A stretch of DNA of 64,000 nucleotides from Flammeovirgaceae bacterium UBA5585 (GCA_002425185.1 DILT01000019.1:124304-188303); one strand, 5' to 3'. Shown: positions 16,927-27,365, numbered from the stretch's first letter. The notes: generated by a model not told the origin, from the letters alone. Numbers and translations: made by a program.

Positions 16927-17475
16927 TTACATGCGGGGTTTCCAGGGGGTCTCCTCCGCTTTTAGTTCAGCAGACATTTTCCGCGAAAGCATAAAGAGAT
17001 AATCGGACAACCGATTAAGGTATTGAATAACGAGAGGATTTATTTTCTCAATACCATCCAGCGCAATTACCAGGCGCTCTGCCCTTCGGCAAACCGTTCG
17101 TGCTATATGGCAAAAAGAAACGGATGGGTGCCCTCCCGGTAAAACAAATGAACTCATAGGCGGGAGTTGTGTATCCATAGCATCAATCTCCTTTTCCAGC
17201 AGTTGAATATCGGGTTCAATCAGGGCCGGTATTTTTACTTTATCGTTACCGGATTCGGTGGCTAATATGGAGCCAATGGTAAACAACCTGTCCTGAATTT
17301 CAACTAAAATATTTTTTCGCTTATGATTGACTTCCTGATCGCGCAGTAAACCGATGTAGGAATTTAATTCATCTACCGTTCCATATGTATCAATCCGAAG
17401 GTCGGATTTTAAAACACGCTTACCGCCAAATAATGATGTACTGCCGGAATCTCCGGTTTTGGTGTAGATTTTCAT
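16927..17475 (-). CDS. cob(I)yrinic acid a,c-diamide adenosyltransferase, PduO type
   Basis: 182 residues. It transfers the adenosyl group of ATP to cob(I)alamin, giving coenzyme B12. The ATP-binding N-terminus IYTKTGDSGSTSLFGGKRVLK with DLRIDTYGTVDELNSYIG is characteristic of the PduO/MMAB family. So are the C-terminal RTVCRRAERLVI and LNRLSDYLFMLSRK motifs. It is a salvage enzyme and needs no cobalamin biosynthesis genes nearby; none are seen. Confidence 0.92.
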   Translation of the reverse strand: MKIYTKTGDSGSTSLFGGKRVLKSDLRIDTYGTVDELNSYIGLLRDQEVNHKRKNILVEIQDRLFTIGSILATESGNDKVKIPALIEPDIQLLEKEIDAMDTQLPPMSSFVLPGGHPSVSFCHIARTVCRRAERLVIALDGIEKINPLVIQYLNRLSDYLFMLSRKMSAELKAEETPWKPRM

Positions 17476-17529
17476 GTAAATCGAAGTAAACTCTAAAGTT
17501 CAGTAATAAAAACCAAACTTTGCAAGATG

Positions 17530-18249
17530 TTAGTGCGCTGCCTCAACAGGCTTTCCCCGTGTGATGTGTTCATTCTTTTTATCCCACTCAACTAATCCAT
17601 CACGCAGACGGATAATGCGGTGGGCATAATGGGCGATGTCATCTTCATGCGTAACCATAATGATGGTGTTGCCCTTATCATGCAACTCCTGAAAAAGATT
17701 CATGATATCATAAGATGTTTTTGAATCCAGGTTACCGGTAGGTTCATCCGCGAGAATGATAGAAGGATTATTTACCAACGCGCGTGCAATGGCTACCCGT
17801 TGGCGCTGACCGCCAGAAAGTTCGTTGGGCTTGTGATGCCAGCGATCCCCTAGTCCTACATTATCCAACGCTGCATGGGCCATTTCTTCCCGATCAGACT
17901 TGCTATAGCCGGCATAGATTAATGGTAGCGCAACATTTTCAAGAGCCGTGGCACGCGGTAAAAGATTAAAGGTTTGAAATACAAACCCAATTTCCTTGTT
18001 ACGAACTTCCGCCAGTTCATTCTCCGTCATGTCACTCACCAATTGGTTATTCAGCATGTAGGTACCGCCTGAAGGTGTATCCAAACACCCGACAATATTC
18101 ATCAAGGTAGATTTTCCGGAGCCTGATGGCCCCATAAAGGCTACATATTCTCCCTTATCAATGCTTATCGATACCGATTGAAGCGCCTTTACTTCATTGG
18201 TACCCATAATATATGTTTTTGAGATTTTATCCGTTTCGATGATCTTCAT
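17530..18249 (-). CDS. ABC transporter ATP-binding protein, MacB/LolD type
   Basis: 239 residues with all ABC motifs: Walker A GPSGSGKST, Q-loop FVFQTFNLLP, signature LSGGQRQRVAIARA, Walker B ILADEPTGNLD, and H-loop VTHEDD. The LLPRATALENVALPL segment is typical of the LolD/FtsE/MacB class, which energises mechanical export or lipoprotein release by partner FtsX-like permeases. No permease is adjacent, so the partner is elsewhere. A 171-base gap separates it from the upstream hydrolase gene; that gap contains only an AACGGCC/GGCCGTT inverted repeat at 18346-18375. Confidence 0.92.
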   Translation of the reverse strand: MKIIETDKISKTYIMGTNEVKALQSVSISIDKGEYVAFMGPSGSGKSTLMNIVGCLDTPSGGTYMLNNQLVSDMTENELAEVRNKEIGFVFQTFNLLPRATALENVALPLIYAGYSKSDREEMAHAALDNVGLGDRWHHKPNELSGGQRQRVAIARALVNNPSIILADEPTGNLDSKTSYDIMNLFQELHDKGNTIIMVTHEDDIAHYAHRIIRLRDGLVEWDKKNEHITRGKPVEAAH

Positions 18250-18420
18250 ATTCGTTGCTGATGGTCAATTCCTTTGGAAAGTTTTACAGTTCATCCTTGT
18301 TCAAAATTACTGGTTTCGTTATAATCTTTCACGGATAACGTTCCAAACGGCCTTCTACGATGGTAAACGGCCGTTGATTAGTCTTGCTCAATACCTGAAA
18401 ATTACACTCATGTATGAGAA

Positions 18421-19296
18421 TTAATTCTTTGAGCCAGACGCAGGTTCCTGTACAAAAGTTACAATTTTCTGAATAACCTGGTTGTCTTTTAAAATGCGGG
18501 TATGGCCCAATCCTTTGGTTTTGAGCAGTCGGGCCGATGGATATTGACGAATAAGTTCAAGCGGATGTTCCAGTGAAACTTCCTTGTCATCCTCATCGTG
18601 TACTAAAAGAAGTTCAATGGGTTGGTTAATCTCTTTAATGATGTGTGAAGCTGTAAACTCGTCAAATGGTTTCCCATATTTCTGTTGAATGAATTTCTTA
18701 AAAAACACTTTTGTCTTTTCACTGCCTCCGATGGCTTTTAAATATGTATCGATAATTTTATCGCCAATAGTAGGGCTGGCGATATTGATTATCTTTTTTA
18801 CTGGCAGGCTGTTCTTGGCGGCAAACAATACAGCACCTCCCCCAAACGAATGTGCTATAATGGCTTCGGGCACACCGATTTTTTCATAGACCTTCTTCAG
18901 CGTCTCTTCAAATTCAACAATGGTTGTTCGTTTTCCTTCCGACTGGCCATGAGCGGGTCCATCAAATCCGATGACCTGATATCCTGCTTTTATAAAGGGT
19001 TTAACAAAGCGCCTGAACTGGGTCGCCCTGCCCGCCCAGCCGTGCACCACCACTACTGACTTATCGGAATTTCCCCAGCGATAGCATTGAATTTTTTTAC
19101 CGGCTGCGGTCACACTAAACTTCTCACTAAATGTTTCCGCTTTGCGCTCCTTCTCCGTGGCCTTATACCGTAAAGGCGTGAAGAAAAGTGTTGTGAAAAA
19201 CCGATATGCCAGCGGAGGGAATATGGCTTCAACTTTAGGATAGCCCCATCGAATCAATTTCAACAATGCTGGGGTTTTATCTTTCTTTTTGCTCAT
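18421..19296 (-). CDS. alpha/beta hydrolase
   Basis: 291 residues with the alpha/beta-hydrolase core: oxyanion region VVVVHGWAGRATQFRRF, nucleophile elbow AHSFGGGAVLFA with the catalytic Ser, acid in LLLVHDEDDKEVSLEH and catalytic His in GLGHTRILKD. The N-terminal 50 residues include a hydrophobic helix (YPKVEAIFPPLAYRFFTTLFF) that may anchor it to the membrane. Esterase, thioesterase or lipase action is possible; the substrate is unknown. Confidence 0.85.
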   Translation of the reverse strand: MSKKKDKTPALLKLIRWGYPKVEAIFPPLAYRFFTTLFFTPLRYKATEKERKAETFSEKFSVTAAGKKIQCYRWGNSDKSVVVVHGWAGRATQFRRFVKPFIKAGYQVIGFDGPAHGQSEGKRTTIVEFEETLKKVYEKIGVPEAIIAHSFGGGAVLFAAKNSLPVKKIINIASPTIGDKIIDTYLKAIGGSEKTKVFFKKFIQQKYGKPFDEFTASHIIKEINQPIELLLVHDEDDKEVSLEHPLELIRQYPSARLLKTKGLGHTRILKDNQVIQKIVTFVQEPASGSKN

Positions 19297-19482
19297 GACC
19301 TGTTCATTCCATTAAATCACAATGTACGCCCATCACATAAAATGGTTAGGGCTCTATCCGGATTAAGCTTGTATTCATTGAAAATCAGCGCATTAGTTCA
19401 AAAAAAAATTCTGAGTTCGGGCTACCTCCTGAGTAACAGGTGTATATAAATACAGTATATTTAATGTTCGATTTATCTGTCT

Positions 19483-22400
19483 ATGAAAAAAGGCTTTACC
19501 CTGTCATTATTCTTGCTGTTAACCCTTTATGCTTATTCCCAAAACCGATTTTGGGTAGCCAGCAGCCCCGGAAATTGGAACAATCCCGCAAACTGGTCCA
19601 CTGCTTCGGGTGGAGCGGGCGGGGCTTCTGTACCTATAGCCGGAAATACGGCAATATTCAACAACCTTGGGGTAGGTACTTGCATCCTTGATATTTCGCC
19701 AAACCTGAGTGCAGTAACCATCAATGCAACATTTACCGGAACTATTGACCTTCCGGCAAACCGAACACTCACCACTACCGGAACCAACACATTTGCCGGG
19801 GGTATTGTGAATTCAGGAACAGGCGCAACTTTAACCCTTAATTCATCGGGTACTACTACCTTCAGCGGCACACAATTCGATGTTCCGGTTGATGGCAGTA
19901 CGGCTGGCTTAAACTTTAATGGGTCAATCTTTAACGGGGCGGTTAACCTTACAAAAACTGATAATGTAACCTATAGCGGACTGGGAGGAAATACCTTTAA
20001 CAACACTTTAACTGTTACTACACTGGGTGGCGGGGAGTTGCGTTTTGCACTTACGAATCCAGATACATTTTCTGATATCGTGTTAAACATTAATGGAACA
20101 GGAAGTATTTCTATGGCCCGTAATGCTGCCGGCACATTGTTTAACGGAAACATTACAGTTAACTACAACGCTACAGGGAATGCACTGTTTGGAAACGCAG
20201 GCGGTACCTCAACATTAGCGGCAACACGAATCATTAGCGTAACTTGTGGTGCATCAGGATGCAGAAATCTTTCACTGGCCGGTTTTACTCAAGCAGGCGC
20301 AACTCCGCAAAGCTTAACCCTGTCTGGAAATCCGAATGCAACTCTAACCTTAGGGCCAAACAGTACCTTTAACGGTCCGCTCACCTTCACCTCTGAAGAG
20401 ATTGTTTTTAACAGCAGCGCATTCAATGCGCCCTGCGTTTTCTCACAAACAGGAACAAACTCTATTGCATCGCGAGGAGGCAATACTTTTCAAAGTGTTA
20501 CCTTCAATAATGTAGGGCCTGGTGATATTCATTTAGGTACAAATGCTGCCGATGCAGGAGATATTTTTAATGGCGATGTTGTATTCAACAATACTGGTGG
20601 CGGGCGCATTCGTATTGGTAGCAACACAGCCGGTAATATTTTTCACGGAAACCTGACTTTGAACAATACTTCAGTTGTTGATGTGCAGAGCCGTATTCAA
20701 ATCAGTCGGTTTACTGGTGCATCAACTACCATAAATGGAACTACAACCGTAAATAATTTTGGTAACGCCAGTGATATTCAAATCAGTTTTGAGGCCGGTT
20801 CATTAACAACCTTCAACGGCAATGTAATCATTAACAATGCTCCTACTGCTCCGGGCGATTTCTTTTGGGGCAATGACGGAGATGTGGTGATGAACGGAGA
20901 CTTAGTGATCAGCAATGCGGTTACCAACAACAACCTGCAATTCAGCACAGGTACTGGAACCGTAACCTTTGGAAACGGAACCATAAGTATTGGTGCTGGT
21001 GGTTTTAATATTGGCCAGCTTAGATTCAGGAATTTTACACAAACTGGCGCCACGCCAGTTAACCTCACCCTTACCGGCACAGCAACACAATTGCAGGTTG
21101 GCCCTGCTACAACTTTTGGTGGAAATGTTGACATGCGATCGCCTCGACTATTTCTTAGTGGTGTTACCGTTGCCGGCAATGCCTACTTCGAAAAGACGGG
21201 CGCAACCGAAGATACCGGTGCAGGCAACAACATCTTTAACGGTACAACAACTATCGTTAATTCAGCCAACGGTAACCTGCGCACGCAAGGCAACAACACA
21301 TTTAACTCAACAACAACGTTAATCAATAGCGGAACTGCTTACTTGCTGCTTGAATTGTCCTCGGGGAGCACCTATAATGGGAATGTTACACTCACCAATA
21401 CCAGCACCAGCAACATTCGGGTAGCCTATGCAGGTGCCACGGTTTTTAATGGCAACGTCACTTTCAATAATCCTTCCGGAACAGGGATCATATTTTGTGA
21501 AACAGCTGGAGCTACTGCTACACTTTCAGACACCTATGCCATGAACATTGGCGGTTTAGGATTTTCAGTTGGATCGTTAAACCTCAACCGGTTTACCCAG
21601 ATTGGTTCAACAGCCCAGGCGCTGACATTAACCGGAACAGCCGTACTAAACTTGGGGCCAACAGCTCAGTTTGATGGTGCGGTGAACTTTGTAAGCCCAC
21701 AAGTTTTATTGAACGGAACAATTTTTAACGGGACTACCTACATCGAAAAAAGCGGGGCAACTGGAAACACCGGTGCCGGGAACTCAACCTTTAACGGTAC
21801 AACTACCATTGTCAATAATGGCTCCGGATTTTTCAGAACGAATGGAAATAACACTTTTAACGGCATAACCACATTCACTAACAACAGTTCATTCGATATT
21901 TTATTCGAGAATGTCTCAGGAAGTACCTACAATAATGATGTTACTTTCAACAACTTGGGAAGTTCTTCGATTCGGACAGCTTGGACTGGCAACTCAACAT
22001 TTAATGGTAACATAATAGTAAATAATCTTGTAGGCACTGGAGTATTATTTTGCGAAACGACAGGTGGAAGTGCAACACTTGCCAACACCAAAACCATAGC
22101 TGTAGGTGGCTCCGGTTTCAACGTAGGGAATTTATTTCTGGCCAGGTTTACCCAAATAGGCGCTACACCCCAAGCACTTGGTTTAACAGGTAATGCATTA
22201 TTAACACTAGGTCCCTCCTCTTCGTTTGGCGGAAATGTAAATTTTGTTGCACCCCAATTGTTACTAAACGGAACCACGTACAGCGGCACAGCCTACCTGG
22301 AGAAAACCAGTGTTACCGGTAATGATGGGGCCGGTGGAAATGTATTTAACAATGATGCTACTATTGTTAATTCGGGTGATGCCTACCTGGCCACTGCAAA

Positions 22401-25400
22401 TACTAATCCCGACATATTTAACGGTACATTAAGAATTATCAACTCGGGTGCATCCACCATCCGGCTCGCAAATAATTCTGCTGGCAATCAATTTAATGGA
22501 AATATTGAATTGAATTCAACCTTTGGTGGGGGCATTTGGTTTGGAAACGGGGCAAGTGCATCTGCAACGCTTGCCGCAACGCGCACTATAGGTGTAGGCT
22601 CGTTGGGTGTTATCAGTGGCGATGTGAGGCTTATCCGTTTTACGCAGGTTGGGCCCACGCCACAAACACTTGACCTTACCGGTATTGCCATCCTTACGCT
22701 TGGACCTTCCTCTTCCTTTGGCGGCAATATCGATTTCAGGGCGCCACAGCTTTTTCTAAATGGCGTAACCGTAGATGGTACAGCCTACCTGGAGAAAAAA
22801 GGAGCAGGGAATAATTCAGGAACGGGTGGTAATATCTTCAATGGTATTACAACGTTGGTTAATTCCGGTAGCGGGTTCTTAAACTCAGCCGATGTATCAC
22901 CTGACATATTTAACACACATCTAACAATTACAAATACAGGATCAAGCACAATTTCTATTGCCAGGAGCACTGCGGGAAACCAATTCAATGGCAACATTAC
23001 TTTTAATTCTACATTAGGTAGCGGTGGTATTTACATCTCCAGTCAGGTTGGCGCAGCCTCTACGATGGCTGCTGGTGGATCACTTCTTGTTGGCGGATCA
23101 GGATTTAGCAGTGGTTTTTTAAGCCTTAGAAGGTTTACACAATTGGGCGCAGAACCCCAAACACTTGTTCTTACTGGCACCGCATTGCTGGAACTTGGGC
23201 CTTCAAGCACTTTTAATGGAAACGTAGACTTCCGGTCTTCACAATTCCTGCTCAACGGTGCAACTTTCAATGGCATAACCTACCTGGAAAAGACAGGTGC
23301 GACTGATAACACCAGTAATGGTGGAAATATTTTTAATGGTGTTACAACCATTGCAAATTCCGGAAGCGGATTTTTCAGGTTCGCCAATACGGCTTTAGAT
23401 CAATTCAATAACAACTTGACACTTACCAATACTGGAGCAGGTACCATCCGAATGGCAGATAACTTTCCGGGTACGGTATTTAACGGAAATATCGTTGTCA
23501 ATTCAACTTTTGGTGGCGGCATCTACTTCAGTGAAAGTGGCGGAGGAACTGCTACACTGGCAGCCGGGCGAACAATCAGTGTCGGAGGCTCGGGCTTTAC
23601 GACAGGAGACCTGAGGTTGAGAAGATTCACCCAGTCAGGTGGTACACCTCAAACGCTTTTACTCACGGGAGTCTCACGTTTACTTTTAGGTCCGAGCTTA
23701 ATCTTTAATGGTAATGTTGACCTACGGGCCCCTCAACTTTTTCTGCAAGGTGGTACGTACAACGGAACAGCCTACGTTGAAAAAACTGGCGCAACGGGCA
23801 ACGCAAGTGCGGGGGGTAACACGTTTAATGGAGTCACTACGTTGGCGAATTCAGGCTCGGGTGAAATTCAAACAGGAGCTACTAATCCAGACATTTTCAA
23901 TGCTGCACTTACCGTTACCAACACCGGAACCAACTGGATACGGCTTGCTGAAAATACTGCCGGTAATGAATTTAATGGAAATGTTACCTTCAACAATTCA
24001 ACAGGACTTGGCATAATCATTGGTCAATCAGCCGGAGGATTTGCCACACTCGCTTCCGGAAGAACCCTTAACATCGGCTCATTCACTGCAGGTGAATTAC
24101 GACTATTCAGGTTAACGCAGGCTGGCCCTACTGCCCAATCGCTCACCCTTACCGGAACCTCGCTGTTGCGAATAGGAGGCAATACCACATTTAATGGCGC
24201 TGTGAATTTTGTGTCTCCTCAGGTTTTACTAGAGGGTAGTATATACAATGGAACAGCATCCATTGAAAAAAACGGTGCGACAACAAATAACAGCAACGGA
24301 GGGAATACATTCAATGGCACAACTACAATTACCAATTCCAGTACAGCTCAAATGCTCTTATCGAACGGGGCAGGTGATACCTTTAACGGTCCGGTTACGT
24401 TTGTAAAAACATCCTCCGGAGCACTATTTCCTGCATACAACTTAACTAATTTCTTCGCATCAAATGTCACGGTAAACAGCAACTCGGTATTGACGTTTGC
24501 CGGAGGAACAGGAGTTGTAGAATTTACCGGATCAAATGCACAAACCATCAATAAGACTGGAGGTACTCCCACTCCGATACTCCGCAGGATTACACTTAAC
24601 AAAGCTGCTAACCAGGTAACGCTTAATACGGATGTAAATATCAGCATCACAGCAACGTTCTTATCAGGAATTGTAAATACCGATGCCGTAAACTTTTTAA
24701 ACTTTGGCGACAACGCCACCGCTACAGGCGCTAATAATGCCAGCTACATTGATGGCCCCGTGCGCAAAACCGGTGACGACCCGTTCATCTTCCCGGTTGG
24801 TGATAATGGTTTTTATCGCCCCATTTCAATCTCTGCCCCAACAACAACCACCCATGCCTTTACCGCTCAATATTTCAATCAAAATCATTTATTAGGAAGC
24901 CCTGCCGTTTGGGATCCTTCATTCTTTACCGTGAGCGGGTGTGAATACTGGACACTCGACAGAAACGTGGGCGCATCCAACGTGTTTGTAACCTTAAGCT
25001 GGAATGAAGCCGCTTGTAATCCCGGCTATATTACCAACCCCGCTACCTTACGCGTAACCCGTTGGACAGGTACCAATTGGGTTAACCAGGGCAATGGTGG
25101 TACCACCGGCACGGCCACCAATGGAACCATAATTACTTCCGCTGCGGTTACAGCATTCAGTCCGTTTACACTGGCTTCAACCAATGCTGAAAATCCGTTG
25201 CCGGTTGAACTTGTCTATTTCCGGGCGAACCTTACACCTGAAAAATTGGTAAACCTCGAATGGCAAACCGCATCGGAACTAAACAATGATGGGTTTGAAG
25301 TGGAACGCTCTAAAGACGGATTTGATTTTACATCAATCGCCCGCATTAATGGCGCAGGCACTACTTCTACAAAAAATGATTATGCACTGCTCGATCAGTT

Positions 25401-25698
25401 TCCTTTGTCGGGAACATCGTATTACCGGTTAAAGCAAATTGATTTTGACGGAACATACACCTACTCGTATGTTGTATCGGTTAAACGCGGTGATGATCCG
25501 TTTACAGTATACCCGAATCCGGCCGGTAAGCAATGGGTATCGTTTAACCGAAAAGTAAACGCTGTGGTGATCAACAACCTCAACCAGGTAGTCGGTAATT
25601 ATAATGAAGCTGACGGGTTTGAAACCTCAGACCTGGCTCCGGGCTTATACATTATCCGAACGCAGGCAGGTGAAATTTTTAAATTGATTGTACAATAA
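19483..25698 (+). CDS. giant tandem-repeat surface protein with T9SS sorting domain
   Basis: 2071 residues. A signal peptide (MKKGFTLSLFLLLTLYAYSQ) is followed by an AWSNPANWS-like start (NWNNPANWSTASGGAG) as in polymorphic filamentous adhesins. About eight tandem units rich in Asn, Thr, Gly and Ser run from about residue 268 to 1680. Each unit begins FTQ.G.TPQ.L.LTG....LGP...F.GNV and continues with Y.EK.GAT.N..GGN.FNG.TT..NSG. The C-terminus holds a beta-sandwich (PLPVELVYFRANL...VNLEWQTASELNNDGFEVERSKDG) and a type A T9SS domain (FTVYPNPAGKQW ... GLYIIRTQAGEIFKLIV). It is exported by the type IX system and attached to the cell surface or shed. An adhesin or parallel beta-helix stalk is likely; the ligand is unknown. 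Confidence 0.9.
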   Translation: MKKGFTLSLFLLLTLYAYSQNRFWVASSPGNWNNPANWSTASGGAGGASVPIAGNTAIFNNLGVGTCILDISPNLSAVTINATFTGTIDLPANRTLTTTGTNTFAGGIVNSGTGATLTLNSSGTTTFSGTQFDVPVDGSTAGLNFNGSIFNGAVNLTKTDNVTYSGLGGNTFNNTLTVTTLGGGELRFALTNPDTFSDIVLNINGTGSISMARNAAGTLFNGNITVNYNATGNALFGNAGGTSTLAATRIISVTCGASGCRNLSLAGFTQAGATPQSLTLSGNPNATLTLGPNSTFNGPLTFTSEEIVFNSSAFNAPCVFSQTGTNSIASRGGNTFQSVTFNNVGPGDIHLGTNAADAGDIFNGDVVFNNTGGGRIRIGSNTAGNIFHGNLTLNNTSVVDVQSRIQISRFTGASTTINGTTTVNNFGNASDIQISFEAGSLTTFNGNVIINNAPTAPGDFFWGNDGDVVMNGDLVISNAVTNNNLQFSTGTGTVTFGNGTISIGAGGFNIGQLRFRNFTQTGATPVNLTLTGTATQLQVGPATTFGGNVDMRSPRLFLSGVTVAGNAYFEKTGATEDTGAGNNIFNGTTTIVNSANGNLRTQGNNTFNSTTTLINSGTAYLLLELSSGSTYNGNVTLTNTSTSNIRVAYAGATVFNGNVTFNNPSGTGIIFCETAGATATLSDTYAMNIGGLGFSVGSLNLNRFTQIGSTAQALTLTGTAVLNLGPTAQFDGAVNFVSPQVLLNGTIFNGTTYIEKSGATGNTGAGNSTFNGTTTIVNNGSGFFRTNGNNTFNGITTFTNNSSFDILFENVSGSTYNNDVTFNNLGSSSIRTAWTGNSTFNGNIIVNNLVGTGVLFCETTGGSATLANTKTIAVGGSGFNVGNLFLARFTQIGATPQALGLTGNALLTLGPSSSFGGNVNFVAPQLLLNGTTYSGTAYLEKTSVTGNDGAGGNVFNNDATIVNSGDAYLATANTNPDIFNGTLRIINSGASTIRLANNSAGNQFNGNIELNSTFGGGIWFGNGASASATLAATRTIGVGSLGVISGDVRLIRFTQVGPTPQTLDLTGIAILTLGPSSSFGGNIDFRAPQLFLNGVTVDGTAYLEKKGAGNNSGTGGNIFNGITTLVNSGSGFLNSADVSPDIFNTHLTITNTGSSTISIARSTAGNQFNGNITFNSTLGSGGIYISSQVGAASTMAAGGSLLVGGSGFSSGFLSLRRFTQLGAEPQTLVLTGTALLELGPSSTFNGNVDFRSSQFLLNGATFNGITYLEKTGATDNTSNGGNIFNGVTTIANSGSGFFRFANTALDQFNNNLTLTNTGAGTIRMADNFPGTVFNGNIVVNSTFGGGIYFSESGGGTATLAAGRTISVGGSGFTTGDLRLRRFTQSGGTPQTLLLTGVSRLLLGPSLIFNGNVDLRAPQLFLQGGTYNGTAYVEKTGATGNASAGGNTFNGVTTLANSGSGEIQTGATNPDIFNAALTVTNTGTNWIRLAENTAGNEFNGNVTFNNSTGLGIIIGQSAGGFATLASGRTLNIGSFTAGELRLFRLTQAGPTAQSLTLTGTSLLRIGGNTTFNGAVNFVSPQVLLEGSIYNGTASIEKNGATTNNSNGGNTFNGTTTITNSSTAQMLLSNGAGDTFNGPVTFVKTSSGALFPAYNLTNFFASNVTVNSNSVLTFAGGTGVVEFTGSNAQTINKTGGTPTPILRRITLNKAANQVTLNTDVNISITATFLSGIVNTDAVNFLNFGDNATATGANNASYIDGPVRKTGDDPFIFPVGDNGFYRPISISAPTTTTHAFTAQYFNQNHLLGSPAVWDPSFFTVSGCEYWTLDRNVGASNVFVTLSWNEAACNPGYITNPATLRVTRWTGTNWVNQGNGGTTGTATNGTIITSAAVTAFSPFTLASTNAENPLPVELVYFRANLTPEKLVNLEWQTASELNNDGFEVERSKDGFDFTSIARINGAGTTSTKNDYALLDQFPLSGTSYYRLKQIDFDGTYTYSYVVSVKRGDDPFTVYPNPAGKQWVSFNRKVNAVVINNLNQVVGNYNEADGFETSDLAPGLYIIRTQAGEIFKLIVQ
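20284..24600 (+). repeat. tandem coding repeats, units of about 486-560 bp
   Basis: Unit starts, taken at the FTQ/LTQ codons, fall at 20284, 21034, 21592, 22147, 22639, 23134, 23626 and 24112. The first spacing is 750 bp, then 558, 555, 492, 495, 492 and 486 bp. The later, shorter units are the most alike, suggesting recent amplification within the gene. Confidence 0.85.
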
Positions 25699-26463
25699 TC
25701 AGTCAATAGAAAATTCGAATTCGTTTTGCGTGTAGTCAAAAGTAGTAAGATCGTAGATACGTTCTGTGAACTGAACATTATTATCGCGATCAATCAACAG
25801 AACGGTTGAGCAGCGTGTTCCGTAATCCGGACTTTTTATGAACATGGAGGAAAGAACCCGTTCGCGCTCCAAGCCAATGCCTGTATCCGGAAGCTGATCA
25901 TCTGGCGCCCTGTCTTCATTATATAATAAATCGAAAAGGTTGTTTACATCAATAATTTTCGATTTAAGAACAGAAGCGAATTTTTCCTTGCCTCTTTCAA
26001 CTTTTGGCCAGGGGGTATTCAATAAATGATTGCTCAACCCATGAATTCCTGCCGGCACACGTTGTACGGCTCCTGTATAATTTGAATAATATAAAAGTTC
26101 ATCCGGCCACCCGAAGACTAAATTAAAACCATTATAAGCTTGCCCCTTTGCGGCTATCTTGTGTCCGTATTCATGCGGCTCATCTCCGTTAAGCAAAAAG
26201 TCGGATACCAGATGACCACGCGAAGGCGCTACCGGTTTTAAATTTTTAAGATCACGATAATTCGTAACGAGGCTAATCTTGCCTTGCTTGCTCATTCCCA
26301 TCCACGTGCCCCCAGCTTCAAGATCGCGGCCTGCCAGAATGTGTGGATGATCCTCCCAAAACCGGGCAGGTGCGGTTTTCCGCTTATAGAATTCATCGCG
26401 GTTGGCAGCTACAATAAGTTTGTAGGATGAATGAGTGTTTAAAGAAATAAAAATCAAGCACAT
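25699..26463 (-). CDS. NRDE/TANGO2-family protein
   Basis: 254 residues beginning MCLIFISL with Cys2 and the family-naming NRDE block (VAANRDEFYKRKTAPARFW), then GRDLEAGGTWMGMSKQGKISLVTNYRD and GLSNHLLNTPWPKVERGK. The family (PF05742, human TANGO2) has an Ntn-hydrolase-like fold with an invariant N-terminal Cys. Its biochemical role is unsettled; haem or acyl-CoA handling has been proposed. The stop codon abuts that of the convergent giant surface protein with no gap. Confidence 0.9.
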   Translation of the reverse strand: MCLIFISLNTHSSYKLIVAANRDEFYKRKTAPARFWEDHPHILAGRDLEAGGTWMGMSKQGKISLVTNYRDLKNLKPVAPSRGHLVSDFLLNGDEPHEYGHKIAAKGQAYNGFNLVFGWPDELLYYSNYTGAVQRVPAGIHGLSNHLLNTPWPKVERGKEKFASVLKSKIIDVNNLFDLLYNEDRAPDDQLPDTGIGLERERVLSSMFIKSPDYGTRCSTVLLIDRDNNVQFTERIYDLTTFDYTQNEFEFSID

Positions 26464-26507
26464 AAAACATCAAACCAGTTTGTGGTCAATCCAGTTCATC
26501 GGGATTA

Positions 26508-27365
26508 TTAAATTGTCCAAATCGTTGCAAAAAATAAAATGGCCCGGTAGGCAATCATCGAAATGGCTAAGCACGGAATAAAGGCCAGTGCTTTAATCAA
26601 ACTCCATACGACAGTGTTATGATAAACTCTGCGTTGCATTGAAAACAGGAGAATCACTGCAAGTAAGCCTGCGATGGAGGTGTATACCGGATCCGTCAGA
26701 TACTGCTCCAGTAACACATCAAACAAAAGCATGAATTGAGTAATCAAAAGTGCAAATAACTTTAATGCAATATTTCCCATCAAAATAAACATCGCATTAA
26801 ATTCAAGTGAAACCGTGATGTGGTCATAGAAGTATTTATTACTCTTTATATTAAAAAGTGCAATACATAACCCGGTAAACAAAACGAATATAATTAACAA
26901 CAGCTTCGCCAGGCTTGTTGACTGCTGTTCATAGTTTACCCGAAATGCATCAATGGAAATCTTTTCTGCTTTTATCTTTTGTTCTACTATCTTCTTCGTT
27001 ACGCTGCTGTAGGGCATTAAATTCATTTGTGAATACAATCTGCTGTTGTAGGTGTCAGAAACGGTGAACAAAAAATAAAATAGGTTAACAATGAAAAACA
27101 TGGATAGCGGCCTGATGTAAGGCACGCGGATACCGTCTATAACCTGGGCTGAAACATAGCCCGGTTTTAATAGCATTAGCCGTAATGTTTTATAAAATTT
27201 ACTATCGATAAAGGTGAATGCATTTAATACGTTACTCAGAAAATGCCGAAACGATTTCTCATCGGGGCTTAATACCTTCTCACCACATCGATTACAGTAG
27301 CTTCCGGAAAACGCCAGACCGCAAGCTTTGCAGGTGTGGTTATCATGAATCTTCTCTGGTTCCAT
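26508..27365 (-). CDS. DUF3667 membrane protein with zinc ribbon
   Basis: 285 residues. The N-terminal CxxC pair (CKACGLAFSGSYCNRCGEK) is a zinc ribbon. It is followed by the DUF3667 signature (HFLSNVLNAFTFIDSKFYKTLRLMLLKPGYVSAQVIDGIRVPYIRPLSMFFIVNLFYFLF), and then four or more transmembrane helices in the C-terminal half. It is a Bacteroidota inner-membrane family of unknown function. It lies 16 bases upstream of rnhB's stop on the same strand, so it is probably co-transcribed after rnhB. Confidence 0.88.
   Translation of the reverse strand: MEPEKIHDNHTCKACGLAFSGSYCNRCGEKVLSPDEKSFRHFLSNVLNAFTFIDSKFYKTLRLMLLKPGYVSAQVIDGIRVPYIRPLSMFFIVNLFYFLFTVSDTYNSRLYSQMNLMPYSSVTKKIVEQKIKAEKISIDAFRVNYEQQSTSLAKLLLIIFVLFTGLCIALFNIKSNKYFYDHITVSLEFNAMFILMGNIALKLFALLITQFMLLFDVLLEQYLTDPVYTSIAGLLAVILLFSMQRRVYHNTVVWSLIKALAFIPCLAISMIAYRAILFFATIWTI

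Noticed and set aside
18346..18375. AACGGCC...GGCCGTT inverted repeat as operator of the ABC gene
   Set aside because: Only a 7-bp stem with a 16-base loop and no second copy; too weak to list as a site.
20284..24600. Regular repeats as a CRISPR array
   Set aside because: The repeats are about 490-560 bp coding units in one open frame, not short direct repeats with spacers. No cas genes are seen in the window.
19533..24719. Long reading frames opposite the giant surface protein
   Set aside because: They are shadows caused by the repetitive Asn/Thr/Gly codon pattern; they are Pro/Val-rich, lack starts of any family and overlap a clear gene.
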